A stretch of DNA of 41,651 bases from contig CAZEHO010000027.1 in the NCBI GenBank assembly GCA_964511945.1, positions 1-41,651 of the forward strand, read 5' to 3'. The notes under the pieces were generated by a model. The model was given only the letters and a program-made list of their open reading frames with translations, ran no database searches and was not told where the DNA came from. A program made the translations under genes and the position numbers. This stretch comes from CAZEHO01 sp964511945 (GTDB lineage: Bacteria; Actinomycetota; Acidimicrobiia; Spongiisociales; UBA11373). This document shows, piece after piece, positions 16,144 through 24,986 of the stretch (the first letter of the stretch is position 1; each line of letters starts with the position of its first letter).

Positions 16144-17970
16144 GTGTGCGGGATCATGGGGTATCTCGGGCCGCGTGACGCGGCGCCGATCCTGATCGAC
16201 GGCCTCAGTCGGCTCGAATATCGCGGCTACGACTCGGCGGGTGTCGCCGTGCTCAACGGCCAGGCGCTCCACGTGCACAAGGCCGAGGGCAAACTGGCCC
16301 GTCTCGCCTGCATGCTCGAAGAGACGCCGGCGCCCGGGTCGCGCGGCATCGGCCACACCCGCTGGGCGACCCACGGCCCGCCGAGCGACGAGAACGCCCA
16401 TCCTCACATGGACCCGGCCGAGGGGATCGCCGTGGTCCACAACGGGATCATCGAGAACTTCCTCCCGCTCAAAGAGGAGTTGATGGAGCGGGGCGCCGCA
16501 TTCGCCTCGGATACGGATACCGAGGTCCTCGCCCACCTCATCGCCGATGAGTACGACGGCGACCTGCTGGAGGCGGTGCGCAAGGCCGTCTCCCGCGCCA
16601 AGGGTGCCTACGCACTGGTGGCGATGAGCCGCGACGAACCCGACCGGATAGTCGCGGTGCGCATGATCAGCCCTCTCGTCGTAGGCGTCGGTGACGGTGA
16701 GATGTTCCTGGCCTCGGATATCCCGGCCATCCTCCACCACACTCGCGACGTGATCATCGTCGAGAACGGCGAGATGGTGGACATCACCCTGGACGGGGTG
16801 CGGGTCGAGACGCTGGACGGCGATGTGATCGACCGCCCGCCGATGGAGGTGAGCTGGAGCGCCGTGCAGGCCGAGCGGGGCGGATTCCCGCACTTCATGC
16901 TCAAGGAGATCCACGAGCAGCCGCAGGCCATGACCGAGACCCTCAGCGGCCGGCTCAACGACGACGGCACGGTGGATCTCGAAGACGTCGGCTTCCCTCC
17001 CGGATTCATCGAAGCGCTCGACCGGATCTGGGTGACCGCCTGTGGGACCGCGTTCCACGCAGGTCTGGTCGGCAAGGAGATCTTCGAGAAGCTGCTGCGG
17101 ATTCCGGTCGAGGCGGCATACGCCCACGAGCTTCGATACCGGGATCCGATCATCGAACCCAACTCACTGACGATCGCGATCAGCCAATCGGGCGAGACGG
17201 CAGACACCCTTGCAGCCGCCAACCTGGTGCAGGATCGGGGATCCCGGGTTCTGGCGCTGACCAACGTCGTGGGCTCCACCCTGAGCCGTGACTCGGACGA
17301 CATCGTCTACACCCGGGCCGGTCCGGAGATCGCGGTGGCCTCCACGAAGGCCTATCTGACGATGCTGGTCGGGGAGTACCTCATGGCGCTTGCCTTCGGG
17401 CAGGCACGCGGCGCTCTCTCGCCCGAGCAGTCGAAGGTGATCGCCGACGGGCTCCGCCACCTCCCGGTGCTGCTCGAAGAGGTGCTGGAACGCGAGGACG
17501 AGGTCAAGGCGATGGTCGACCGCTTTGCGGCGGTCGAGGACGTGTACTTCATCGGCCGCGGCCTGGATCACGCAGTGGCCATGGAGGGCTCGCTGAAGTT
17601 CAAGGAGATCTCCTACATCCACTCCGAGGCGATGCCGGCCGGCGAGTTGAAGCACGGCACGCTGGCGCTCGTCACTCAGGACACCCCTGTCGTCGTGGTG
17701 CTCACCCAGGGCGATGTCTACGACAAGACCATCTCAGGGGTGCAGGAGGTCAAGGCTCGGGGCGCTTACACCGTGGCCGTCGCCTACGAGGACGACACCG
17801 AGATCACCAAGTTCGCCGACGAGGTGCTGTGGATCCCACGGACTGCCGACGTCCTGAGCCCGATCCTGTCGATCGTCCCGCTGCAGCTGCTGGCGTATCA
17901 CACCGCAGTCGCCAAGGGCAACGACGTCGATCAGCCTCGAAACCTCGCCAAGAGCGTGACGGTCGAGTAG
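16144..17970 (+). CDS. glmS: Glutamine-fructose-6-phosphate aminotransferase (isomerizing)
   Basis: First and controlling enzyme of amino-sugar synthesis: fructose-6-phosphate plus glutamine to glucosamine-6-phosphate. The 608 residues comprise an N-terminal class-II glutaminase domain with nucleophile Cys2 (CGIMGYLG), HTRWATHG and HNGIIENF motifs, and two SIS sugar-binding domains (ACGTAFHAGLVGK; AISQSGETADT; STKAY). The chain ends LAKSVTVE, as in the family. The start is GTG 16144, fixed by the need for Cys at position 2, with GGAAGGGTGG upstream. The stop shares a base with the acpS GTG. Control by the upstream ribozyme is strongly indicated. Confidence 0.98.
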   Translation: MCGIMGYLGPRDAAPILIDGLSRLEYRGYDSAGVAVLNGQALHVHKAEGKLARLACMLEETPAPGSRGIGHTRWATHGPPSDENAHPHMDPAEGIAVVHNGIIENFLPLKEELMERGAAFASDTDTEVLAHLIADEYDGDLLEAVRKAVSRAKGAYALVAMSRDEPDRIVAVRMISPLVVGVGDGEMFLASDIPAILHHTRDVIIVENGEMVDITLDGVRVETLDGDVIDRPPMEVSWSAVQAERGGFPHFMLKEIHEQPQAMTETLSGRLNDDGTVDLEDVGFPPGFIEALDRIWVTACGTAFHAGLVGKEIFEKLLRIPVEAAYAHELRYRDPIIEPNSLTIAISQSGETADTLAAANLVQDRGSRVLALTNVVGSTLSRDSDDIVYTRAGPEIAVASTKAYLTMLVGEYLMALAFGQARGALSPEQSKVIADGLRHLPVLLEEVLEREDEVKAMVDRFAAVEDVYFIGRGLDHAVAMEGSLKFKEISYIHSEAMPAGELKHGTLALVTQDTPVVVVLTQGDVYDKTISGVQEVKARGAYTVAVAYEDDTEITKFADEVLWIPRTADVLSPILSIVPLQLLAYHTAVAKGNDVDQPRNLAKSVTVE

Positions 17971-18347
17971 TGCAGATCCTCGGCCTCGGCGTCGACCTTG
18001 CCGATATCGAGCGGGTTCGCCACGTTCTAGAGAAGTACCCGCGCTTTGCCGAGCGCTGTTTCACCGAGCACGAACGGGAGTACGCGTTCCGGTTTGCCCG
18101 CCCGGAGCGCCGCTTCGCCGCCCGCTTCGCCGGCAAAGAAGCGGTGATGAAGTCCATGGGTGTGGGGTGGCGCCGGGTCCGGTGGCGGGACATCGAGATC
18201 ACGGGCGGCGGCAAACCGACGGTCAAGCTGTTCGGAGCGGCGGCCCGGCGGGCCGAGATGCTCGGCGTGACCCAGGTCGAGGTGACGATCACCCATACCG
18301 ACACCGATGCCCTGGTGTTTGCGATCGCGCTGGGGGAGCACGGGTAG
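17970..18347 (+). CDS. acpS: Holo-[acyl-carrier-protein] synthase
   Basis: Transfers phosphopantetheine from CoA to the acyl carrier protein. The 125-residue length is typical, with the N-terminal ILGLGVDLADIERV (metal-binding Asp) and RFAARFAGKEAVMKSMG (catalytic Glu/Lys) motifs and the ITHTDTDALVFAIAL strand. It begins with GTG at 17970, overlapping the glmS TAG by one base; longer in-frame starts inside glmS are rejected because homology begins here. Co-location with glmS and nnrD is common in actinobacteria. Confidence 0.95.
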   Translation: MQILGLGVDLADIERVRHVLEKYPRFAERCFTEHEREYAFRFARPERRFAARFAGKEAVMKSMGVGWRRVRWRDIEITGGGKPTVKLFGAAARRAEMLGVTQVEVTITHTDTDALVFAIALGEHG

Positions 18348-18370
18348 GACCGGGCGGCCAAGAGCCTCCC

Positions 18371-19234
18371 TCAGTCCTCCATCCGTCGGGCCACCCAGCC
18401 GATCGTCATGACGACGGCGAAGCCGGCGATCGCCAGCAGCAGCGGGATGCCCCAGTCCTCGGGGGCGGCGAGGTTGGCGGTGTCGGTTCCATCCGGCCAC
18501 GGCCACAGCACCCGCATCGAGCCCAGCATCAGTCCGATGAGCGCCGCCATCACCGTGTCGTGGAAGTTGGTGAGCAGGTAATCGAGCAGCGTCGAGAACA
18601 GTGCCAGGCCGACGACCCCGGCAACTGCGATGACGAGCAGCGTGACAAGCTCTCGATCGTTGACGGCCGCCAGCACCCCCTCGTAGATCCCGATCATCAG
18701 CAGCAGGAACGATCCCGAGATTCCGGGGAGAATCATCGCGATGGCCGCAATGAGACCGGCCACGACGTAGAGCAGGATCGGCGGGTCGGCGATCTCACCG
18801 GAGCGCAGCCCGAGCCCGAAGAACGCGATCAGGGCCACCGCCACGCCTGTGAGTGCCGGGGTTACTCCCCACCGGTCGACCAGCCTCCAGGCGATGACGA
18901 TTGATCCGCCGACCAAACCGAAGAAGAACGCGGCGGTCGGCTTCGGTTGGTCCTCGAGCACCTTCTCGAGCAGCGCTGCCAATGCAATCGTGGCGATGAG
19001 GATGCCGGCGAGCAGCGGGAGCAGGAACCCCCACTCGACCTCCTTGAGCCGATCCCGCCCCTCGGAGAAACGCCCCCGGATGAATGAGGCCAGTGCCCCG
19101 GCGCCGGTCCGCATGTTGTGGACCAGCCGCTCGTAGATCCCGAGGACCAGGGCAAGGGTGCCGCCGGAAACGCCGGGGATGATGTTGGCGGCTCCCATCA
19201 GGAAGCCGCGGACCGTATCGGTGAGGTAGCGCAC
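18371..19234 (-). CDS. DUF368 membrane protein (PopT-type undecaprenyl-phosphate transporter)
   Basis: A 287-residue polytopic protein. It contains both copies of the DUF368 signature: FLMGAANIIPGVSGGTLALVLGIYE near the N-terminus and AIAMILPGISGSFLLLMIGIYE in the middle, in an inverted-repeat-like membrane layout with about eight or more helices. Members of this family have been shown in other bacteria to return the lipid carrier undecaprenyl phosphate across the membrane for cell-wall synthesis, which fits the neighbouring glmM, glmS and alr genes. The start is GTG 19234; TACCCT lies 7 bases upstream on this strand, so the message may be leaderless. It is transcribed away from nnrD. Confidence 0.9.
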   Translation of the reverse strand: MRYLTDTVRGFLMGAANIIPGVSGGTLALVLGIYERLVHNMRTGAGALASFIRGRFSEGRDRLKEVEWGFLLPLLAGILIATIALAALLEKVLEDQPKPTAAFFFGLVGGSIVIAWRLVDRWGVTPALTGVAVALIAFFGLGLRSGEIADPPILLYVVAGLIAAIAMILPGISGSFLLLMIGIYEGVLAAVNDRELVTLLVIAVAGVVGLALFSTLLDYLLTNFHDTVMAALIGLMLGSMRVLWPWPDGTDTANLAAPEDWGIPLLLAIAGFAVVMTIGWVARRMED

Positions 19235-19334
19235 GGAGCGGAGGGTAGTTCTCGGCGAGGTGAGATCGTGGACACGACCTGCCCCGCTGCCCGACCTCGC
19301 ATCGGTACCATCGCAACGTGCCCAGGAGCGTCTT

Positions 19335-20741
19335 ATGAAGCCTGTGATCACCCCGGCCGAGTCGGCCCGACTGGATGCCGCCGCAGATGATCCGGTCGAG
19401 GTCCTGATGGACCGGGCCGGGCTCGGGGTCGCCCTTGCCGCAGTCGGCATGGGCGCCCGCTACGGCGCTCGGGTTCTGGTGCTCGCCGGACCGGGAAACA
19501 ACGGTGGCGACGGCTACGTTGCCGCCCGGTATCTGCGCCGCCGCGGCGTCGCCGTCGAGGTGCGGAGTCTCGGCTTCCCGAAGGGCGAGTACTCCCCCGC
19601 CCGCAAGGCAGCTTCGGCGGCGGCGGCCGCAGGGGTGCCGATGCGCCCCCTCGGAGAGCTCGAACCTGCCGATCTCCTCATAGATTCTCTCTTCGGTGCC
19701 GGCTTTCACGGGGAGCTGCCCGGCGAGGCGGCGGCCTGGACCACCCACCCGGCGCCGGTGCTGGCCGTCGACCTGCCTTCGGGGATGTGGGGTGAGGACG
19801 GCACCGTCGACGGTGCCGCGTTCCACGCCGATCGCACCGTGACCTTCGGCGCACTCAAGGTCGGCCACCTGTTGGGGGAGGGTCCCGACCGATGCGGCCC
19901 GATCGACATCGTCGACATCGGGCTCCCTGAGCCGGCGTCCGAGTTGCTCCTTTGTGAGGACGAGGACGCTCTGGCGCCGCCCCGGGCCCGTGATGGTCAC
20001 AAGTGGAGTTCGGGCACGGTGATCGTGGTCGGCGGATCCGCCGGGATCGCCGGGGCCTCGCTGCTGGCAGCCACCGCCGCTCTGCACGGCGGAGCCGGCT
20101 ACGTGCGGGTGGCATATCCCGGCGGTTTGCCCGCTCCGCAGCACGATCCGTCGCTGACGACGGCTGCCGTAGGGTCGGGAGAGCACTTCGATGCCGGAGA
20201 TGCCGCTGCGGTCCTCGAGGCGGCGGAGCGCTTCGACGTCATGGCGTTGGGCCCGGGACTCGGGACCGAGTCCGGTGAGTTCGTCGGAGAACTCCTGCAG
20301 GGCTGGGACCGCCCTTTGGTGCTCGATGCCGACGGCATCACCGCGGCGACCGTCGACGCCCTCGAGTGCCGGACCGCTCCGACGGTGATCACCCCGCATG
20401 GCGGGGAGTTCCGCCGCCTTACCGGCTCCGATCCGGGATACGTGCCGGCCACCGTGCTCGCCGAGACCACCGGTGTGGTGGTTCTGCTCAAGGGCAGCCC
20501 GACAATCGTGGTCGGTGACGAACGCTGGGTGGTGACCACCGGTGGCCCGGAACTGGCGACACTCGGGACCGGTGACGTGTTGACCGGTCTCCTGGCGGCC
20601 CTCATCGCGAGGGGTCTCGATTCCGAGACGGCGGCTCGTTCGGCGGCGTACCGCCACGGTCTCGCCGGGGGAGCGCTCGCACTGGATCGCACGGTCACGG
20701 CATCGGGGCTGGTGGTCGAGATCGGGAGGTGGGCCTGGTGA
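19335..20741 (+). CDS. nnrD: Bifunctional NAD(P)H-hydrate epimerase / ADP- or ATP-dependent dehydratase
   Basis: Repairs hydrated NAD(P)H. The 468-residue chain joins an N-terminal YjeF_N epimerase domain (VLAGPGNNGGDGYVAARYL, LLIDSLFGAGF, AVDLPSGM; residues 1 to about 210) and a C-terminal ribokinase-like YjeF_C dehydratase domain (KWSSGTVIVVGGSAGIAGASLLAATAAL; ALGPGLG; VITPHGGEFRRL; TLGTGDVLTGLLAALIARG). ATG 19335 is selected because AGGAG precedes it by 7 bases; an earlier in-frame start at 19260 lacks one. It heads an operon in which each following gene overlaps the last by 4 to 13 bases, up to tsaD. Confidence 0.94.
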   Translation: MKPVITPAESARLDAAADDPVEVLMDRAGLGVALAAVGMGARYGARVLVLAGPGNNGGDGYVAARYLRRRGVAVEVRSLGFPKGEYSPARKAASAAAAAGVPMRPLGELEPADLLIDSLFGAGFHGELPGEAAAWTTHPAPVLAVDLPSGMWGEDGTVDGAAFHADRTVTFGALKVGHLLGEGPDRCGPIDIVDIGLPEPASELLLCEDEDALAPPRARDGHKWSSGTVIVVGGSAGIAGASLLAATAALHGGAGYVRVAYPGGLPAPQHDPSLTTAAVGSGEHFDAGDAAAVLEAAERFDVMALGPGLGTESGEFVGELLQGWDRPLVLDADGITAATVDALECRTAPTVITPHGGEFRRLTGSDPGYVPATVLAETTGVVVLLKGSPTIVVGDERWVVTTGGPELATLGTGDVLTGLLAALIARGLDSETAARSAAYRHGLAGGALALDRTVTASGLVVEIGRWAW

Positions 20742-21832
20742 GACCGACGTGGATCGAGATCGATCTGGCCGCGATTCGGCACAACGTTGCCGCAATCAAG
20801 GACGAAGCCGATCCGGCGGAGGTCTGCGCGGTGGTCAAGGCCGATGGGTACGGGCACGGTGACGTGCCGGTGGCCGAAGCGGCGCTCGAGGCGGGAGCGT
20901 CACACCTTGCAGTTGCCCTCGTCTCCGAGGGAGCCCGCCTCCGGGAGGCCGGGATCGAGGCGCCGATCCTGCTGCTCTCGGAGCCTCCGGAGGAGTACGC
21001 CCCGGAGGTCGTTCGCTGGGGCCTGATTCCCACGGTCTACCGCCGGTCCTACGCCGCCGCGCTGGCCGAGGCGGCGCCCGCCGGCTCCCCGGTTCATCTC
21101 AAGCTCGACACCGGGATGCATCGGGTCGGGGCGCCACAGGAAGCCGCCCTCGATCTGGCTCACTTCATCGCCGCCTCGCCACTGGCGCTCGAAGGGGTAT
21201 GGACCCACTTCGCCGTCGCCGAGGACGACGCCGAATACACCGCACTGCAGGGCAGTCGGCTGGCGACATTCCTGAACCTGCTCGAGGCTGAGCGAATCAG
21301 CCCGCCGATCGTCCATGCGGCCAACACCGCCGGCGCGCTGGGTCATCCGGGCTCCCGGGCCGACATGGTGCGGCCCGGGATCGGCATCTACGGGCTGCGC
21401 CCGGCACCCGGCTTCGCCTCCGACATCGATCTCCGACCGGCGATGCGGGTGGTGTCCCACGTTGCCTACGTCCGGCGCTATCCCGAGGGAACCCGGCCGT
21501 CGTACGGGCGCCGGCGCCCGCTCCCCGCCGATGCCACCGTCGCCACCGTGCCCATCGGGTATGCCGACGGGGTCACCCGGGCATTGGGTCCCGCCGGCGG
21601 CGAGGTGCTGATCCGCGGCAAGCGGTACCCGTTCGCCGGCACGATCACCATGGATCAGGTGGTCGTCGACCTGGGTGATGATCCGGTCGAGGTCGGCGAC
21701 GAGGTGGTCTTGCTGGGCCGGCAGGGCGATGCAGACATCTCCGCCGAGGAGTGGGCCGAGCGGCTCGGGACCATCACCTACGAGGTGGTGTGCGGATTCG
21801 GTCCCCGCATGCCGAGGAGGTATTCGAGATGA
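20738..21832 (+). CDS. alr: Alanine racemase
   Basis: PLP enzyme making D-alanine for peptidoglycan. The 364-residue protein has the PLP-lysine motif AVVKADGYGHG near the start, KLDTGMHRVG, HAANTAGAL, VRPGIGIYGL, and the C-terminal beta domain with VPIGYADGVTRAL (second catalytic Tyr) and ITMDQVVVDLG. The start is GTG 20738 overlapping the nnrD TGA, with GGGAGG 8 bases upstream. It lies in the conserved nnrD-alr-tsaE neighbourhood of actinobacteria, here with two extra genes before tsaE. Confidence 0.97.
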   Translation: MRPTWIEIDLAAIRHNVAAIKDEADPAEVCAVVKADGYGHGDVPVAEAALEAGASHLAVALVSEGARLREAGIEAPILLLSEPPEEYAPEVVRWGLIPTVYRRSYAAALAEAAPAGSPVHLKLDTGMHRVGAPQEAALDLAHFIAASPLALEGVWTHFAVAEDDAEYTALQGSRLATFLNLLEAERISPPIVHAANTAGALGHPGSRADMVRPGIGIYGLRPAPGFASDIDLRPAMRVVSHVAYVRRYPEGTRPSYGRRRPLPADATVATVPIGYADGVTRALGPAGGEVLIRGKRYPFAGTITMDQVVVDLGDDPVEVGDEVVLLGRQGDADISAEEWAERLGTITYEVVCGFGPRMPRRYSR

Positions 21833-22734
21833 CCCTCACCGCCATTCCCGGTGTCCGGGTGGGCCACTGGTCGGATTCCGATGCGCTGACCGGAGTCACG
21901 GTGATCGTGGTGCCGGAGCCGAACGTCTCGGCCGTCGAGGTGCGCGGGGCCGCGCCGGGCACGAGGGAGACAGCGTTGCTGGCTCCCGGCATGAAAGTCG
22001 AAGCGGTGCAGGCCATCGTGCTGTGCGGTGGCAGCGCCTTCGGATTGTCTGCGGCCGACGGAGTGGTGCGGGAGCTGGAGCGTGATGCCCGGGGGCATCC
22101 GACGATGGCCGGCCCGGTGCCGATCGTTCCGGCGGCGGTGATCTTCGATCTGGCCGTCGGCGACGGGTCCATCCGCCCCGGTCCGGAAGAGGGAGCTGCC
22201 GCCTATCGGGCTGCGACCGAACGGGCCGTCGACATGGGCAACGTCGGGGCCGGAACCGGAGCCACGGTTGCCGGGTGGCGGGGCCCGGAACACCGGCGCA
22301 AGGGCGGCCTGGGATCGTTTGCGCTCCAGGCCGGTGATGCGGTGGTCGCAGCACTTGCGGTGGTCAACGCCGTCGGCGACGTCTTCACGCTCGAGGGGGA
22401 GCCGTTGACCGGGGGACCGCCGGTGCCGGCGCCGGGCGAGGCGGAAGCGCTGGAGAACACGACCCTGGTGGTGGTCGCCACCGACGCTGCGCTCGATCGC
22501 CCGGCACTGCAGCGCCTGTGTGTGCGGGCCCACGATGCAATCGGCGTCTGCCTCCGCCCGGGGCACACTCGATATGATGGCGACACCGTGTTCGCGGTGT
22601 CGTGCGGTGACCGCAACGCCGATCCCGATCTCGCCGGAGAGGCTGCGTTCACCGTCGTCGGACGGGCGATCGAAGCGGCGGTTCGCTCGGCCGAGGCAGT
22701 GGCCGGCATCCCCGCAGTGGAGGGCGACGAGTGA
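21829..22734 (+). CDS. S58-family aminopeptidase / D-esterase-like (DmpA type)
   Basis: A 301-residue protein of the self-processing Ntn-like P1/S58 family: N-terminal IPGVRVGHWSDSDALTGVTV, the AVQAIVLCGGSAFGLSAADGVV core, VGNVGAGTGATV-like (MGNVGAGTGATVAGW), and ENTTLVVVATDAAL, where family members cleave themselves to expose the nucleophile. GDTVFAVSCGD near the end is also typical. It starts at ATG 21829 overlapping alr (ATGA) with GAGGAGG upstream. Relatives hydrolyse N-terminal residues of peptides, including D-amino-acid derivatives, which would suit the position after alanine racemase, but the substrate is inferred. Confidence 0.88.
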   Translation: MTLTAIPGVRVGHWSDSDALTGVTVIVVPEPNVSAVEVRGAAPGTRETALLAPGMKVEAVQAIVLCGGSAFGLSAADGVVRELERDARGHPTMAGPVPIVPAAVIFDLAVGDGSIRPGPEEGAAAYRAATERAVDMGNVGAGTGATVAGWRGPEHRRKGGLGSFALQAGDAVVAALAVVNAVGDVFTLEGEPLTGGPPVPAPGEAEALENTTLVVVATDAALDRPALQRLCVRAHDAIGVCLRPGHTRYDGDTVFAVSCGDRNADPDLAGEAAFTVVGRAIEAAVRSAEAVAGIPAVEGDE

Positions 22735-23345
22735 CAGACGACCCGGCCGCCCTGCTCGCCGAACTCGCCGCGACGGCATCCGAATGCACCGCCTGCCGTC
22801 TCGCAGACACCCGGACCCAGGTGGTCTTCGGGGTCGGTGCTCACGACGCAGACGTCATGTTCGTCGGCGAGGCCCCCGGCTATCACGAGGATCAGCAGGG
22901 TGAACCCTTCGTGGGTTCCGCCGGCAAGCTCCTCGACCGTCTGCTCGCTGAGATCGGGATCGCACGCGATGACGTGTACATCGCCAACGTGCTCAAGTGC
23001 CGTCCACCCGGCAATCGCGATCCGCAGACCGATGAGATCGAAGCCTGCCGGGACTACCTGCGGGAGCAGCTCAAGCTGATCGATCCGATCGTGGTGGTCA
23101 CCCTGGGTAACTTCGCCACCAAGCTCCTGCTGAAGCGCAACGTCGGCATCACCAAACTCAGGGGCCAGGTGTATCCGTGGTGGCGCCGCTACCTCGTCCC
23201 GACCTTCCACCCGGCAGCGGCACTGCGCGGCGGGGATCGCGTGCTCTCACAGATGCAGGAGGACTTCGCGCTGGTGCGGGGTGCGCTCGATGAGTCGGTG
23301 GAGACCGCCGAGGCCGAAGCCGAGCAACTGGACCTGTTCTCGTGA
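22731..23345 (+). CDS. Uracil-DNA glycosylase, family 4 (iron-sulfur type)
   Basis: Removes uracil from DNA. The 204-residue protein has the family-4 features: Cys pair CTACRLADTR, catalytic GEAPGYHEDQQGEPFVGSAGKLLD, NVLKCRPPGNRDP with EACRDYL supplying further cluster cysteines, VTLGNFATKLLL, and VPTFHPAAALR with the second active-site His. Four cysteines are placed to bind a 4Fe-4S cluster. The extreme C-terminus, after an acidic linker, is QLDLFS, an excellent match to the sliding-clamp-binding pentapeptide QL(S/D)LF. GTG 22731 overlaps the upstream stop (GTGA). Confidence 0.94.
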   Translation: MTDDPAALLAELAATASECTACRLADTRTQVVFGVGAHDADVMFVGEAPGYHEDQQGEPFVGSAGKLLDRLLAEIGIARDDVYIANVLKCRPPGNRDPQTDEIEACRDYLREQLKLIDPIVVVTLGNFATKLLLKRNVGITKLRGQVYPWWRRYLVPTFHPAAALRGGDRVLSQMQEDFALVRGALDESVETAEAEAEQLDLFS

Positions 23346-23794
23346 TCGAGGTCGTCTGTCCCACCGCAGCCGACACCCGGGCGCTGGGCCGCCGCCTGGC
23401 GTCGCTGGTAAGGCCGGGTGACGTAGTCCTTCTGGGTGGCGGGCTCGGTGCCGGCAAGACGGTCTTCGCCTCGGGTGTCGCCGAGGGCCTGGGCGTCACC
23501 GAACCGGTGCTCAGCCCGACGTTCGTGCTGGCTCACTACTACCGGGGGTTGCTCGATGTGGTCCACGCCGATATCTACCGGGTCGGGTCCATCGCCGAGA
23601 TAGAGGACCTCGATCTGGAGTTCGATGCCTCTCGGGGGCTCCTGATCGTGGAGTGGGGAGACGCCGCCGAAGGACACTTCCCGGACGATCACCTCCTGGT
23701 GAGGCTCATCGCCGATGACGGGGGAGTCCGCACCATCACGCTGATCCCGCACGGCACATGGAACGACCGGGCCCTCAGTGAGGTGTCGGCATGA
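23342..23794 (+). CDS. tsaE: tRNA t6A synthesis ATPase TsaE
   Basis: The ATPase that resets the TsaB-TsaD complex during t6A37 formation in ANN-decoding tRNAs. The 150-residue protein contains the P-loop GGLGAGKT, the SPTFVLAHYYRG motif and DIYRVGSIAEIEDLDLEF, then LLIVEWGD, all standard for TsaE. It starts at GTG 23342 overlapping the glycosylase stop, and its own stop overlaps tsaB by ATGA. Tandem with tsaB and tsaD confirms the assignment. Confidence 0.96.
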   Translation: MIEVVCPTAADTRALGRRLASLVRPGDVVLLGGGLGAGKTVFASGVAEGLGVTEPVLSPTFVLAHYYRGLLDVVHADIYRVGSIAEIEDLDLEFDASRGLLIVEWGDAAEGHFPDDHLLVRLIADDGGVRTITLIPHGTWNDRALSEVSA

Positions 23795-24498
23795 GGATCG
23801 TTGCCATCGAGACGGCAACGGCGGCCTCGTCGGTTGCTCTCGCCGAGGGTGACCAGGTGGTCGCCTCGGCCCGCCGGGCAGACCCGCGGGGCCACGTTGG
23901 GTTCCTTACCTCGGCGCTGGACTTCTGCTTCTCCCAGGCGAGGTGGGAGCGCGACGAGGTGGATGTCATTGCGGTCGACGTCGGTCCGGGCCTGTTCAGC
24001 GGGATTCGCGCCGGTCTTGCCACCGCGCAGGCGCTGGCCGGAGCCATCGGTGTCCCGCTGGTGCCGGTCGTCTCGCTCGATGCGGTGGCGCTGCGGGCCC
24101 GCACCGGCCATCGCCGCATCTGGGCGGTGGTGGACGCCAGGCGGGGTGAAGTGGCGGTGGCGCCGTACCGGCCGCTGCCGGGCGGGGTCGTGCGAGATGG
24201 AGCCATCGAATTGGTTCGTCCCGACGCGTTCCGGGGGATGCTCGAATCGGATCCGGCGGAGAAACTGCTCGTCGGCGATTGGGAGGGAATGGCCCCCGAG
24301 GTACTGCGCGGGATCCACGGCCTCAAGCAGGGGCGGCCCCGGTATCCGGTGGCGGAAGCAGTCGTCGAGATTGCCTCCGCTGCGGCGGAACGCGGCAATT
24401 TCCCGCATCCAGATGAGGTCCGGCCCCGCTACATGCGCGAGCCCGACGTAGCGGTCAACTGGACCGACTTCCGCCGGGAGGGAACATGGCCGTCGTGA
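23791..24498 (+). CDS. tsaB: tRNA t6A synthesis protein TsaB
   Basis: Inactive ASKHA-fold partner that dimerises with TsaD in t6A synthesis. The 235-residue protein opens with IVAIETATAASSVAL and has DVGPGLFSGIRAGLATAQALAG, the family's strongest motif, and a WAVVDARRGEVAV strand. The C-terminus continues past the fold into RPRYMREPDVAVNW, a segment shared by actinobacterial TsaB proteins. It overlaps tsaE by 4 bases and rimI by 13 bases, so translation is tightly coupled. Confidence 0.95.
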   Translation: MRIVAIETATAASSVALAEGDQVVASARRADPRGHVGFLTSALDFCFSQARWERDEVDVIAVDVGPGLFSGIRAGLATAQALAGAIGVPLVPVVSLDAVALRARTGHRRIWAVVDARRGEVAVAPYRPLPGGVVRDGAIELVRPDAFRGMLESDPAEKLLVGDWEGMAPEVLRGIHGLKQGRPRYPVAEAVVEIASAAAERGNFPHPDEVRPRYMREPDVAVNWTDFRREGTWPS

Positions 24499-24986
24499 CG
24501 GCATCGCTGCGCACCATGGAACGCTCCGACGTACCCGCCGTCGCCGGCCTCGAGGTGGCCTCGTTCGACGAGCCGTGGTCGGAGGGCGTGCTCGCCGATG
24601 AACTGTCCCTGGCAGACCGGCGGTACGTGGTTGCCGAGGACACCACCGGGGTGATCGTGGGCTACGGCGGGTTGATGAAGGTGGGGGAGGATGCCCATGT
24701 GCTGACCCTGGCGGTGCATCCCGATCATCGGCGCCGAGGGATCGGAACCCGGCTCCTGCTGTGGCTGGTGGATACTGCGATCGGGGAAGGGGTCGCCAAC
24801 CTGACCCTGGAAGTTAGGGTGTCCAACGAACCGGCGCAGGGGCTCTACCGGCGCTTCGGGTTCGAGCCGGTCGGTGTCCGGCCGAAGTACTACCGCGATG
24901 AGGACGCCCTGATCATGTGGGCCGTCGACGCGGACGGTGATGCTGCGGCGCTGCGGATGGCGGCGATCCGGGAGGGGCTGGCATGA
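24486..24986 (+). CDS. rimI: Ribosomal-protein-S18-type N-alpha-acetyltransferase
   Basis: GNAT acetyltransferase of 166 residues with the acetyl-CoA-binding VHPDHRRRGIGTRLLLWLVD motif, the NLTLEVRVSNEPAQGLYRRFGFEPVGVRPKYY stretch and a final DALIMWAVD strand, all as in RimI. The canonical substrate is the N-terminus of ribosomal protein S18, although actinobacterial homologues act more broadly. ATG 24486 lies inside the end of tsaB and is preceded by GGGAGGGA. It is placed between tsaB and tsaD, as in most actinobacteria. Confidence 0.94.
   Translation: MAVVTASLRTMERSDVPAVAGLEVASFDEPWSEGVLADELSLADRRYVVAEDTTGVIVGYGGLMKVGEDAHVLTLAVHPDHRRRGIGTRLLLWLVDTAIGEGVANLTLEVRVSNEPAQGLYRRFGFEPVGVRPKYYRDEDALIMWAVDADGDAAALRMAAIREGLA

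Noticed and set aside
15871..17127. Long minus-strand frame across glmS
   Set aside because: It is antisense to the unmistakable glmS and its ribozyme and encodes nothing recognisable.
18795..20795. Very long minus-strand frame opposite nnrD
   Set aside because: Composition reflects GC-rich antisense of nnrD; its C-terminal part overlaps the real DUF368 gene in another frame.
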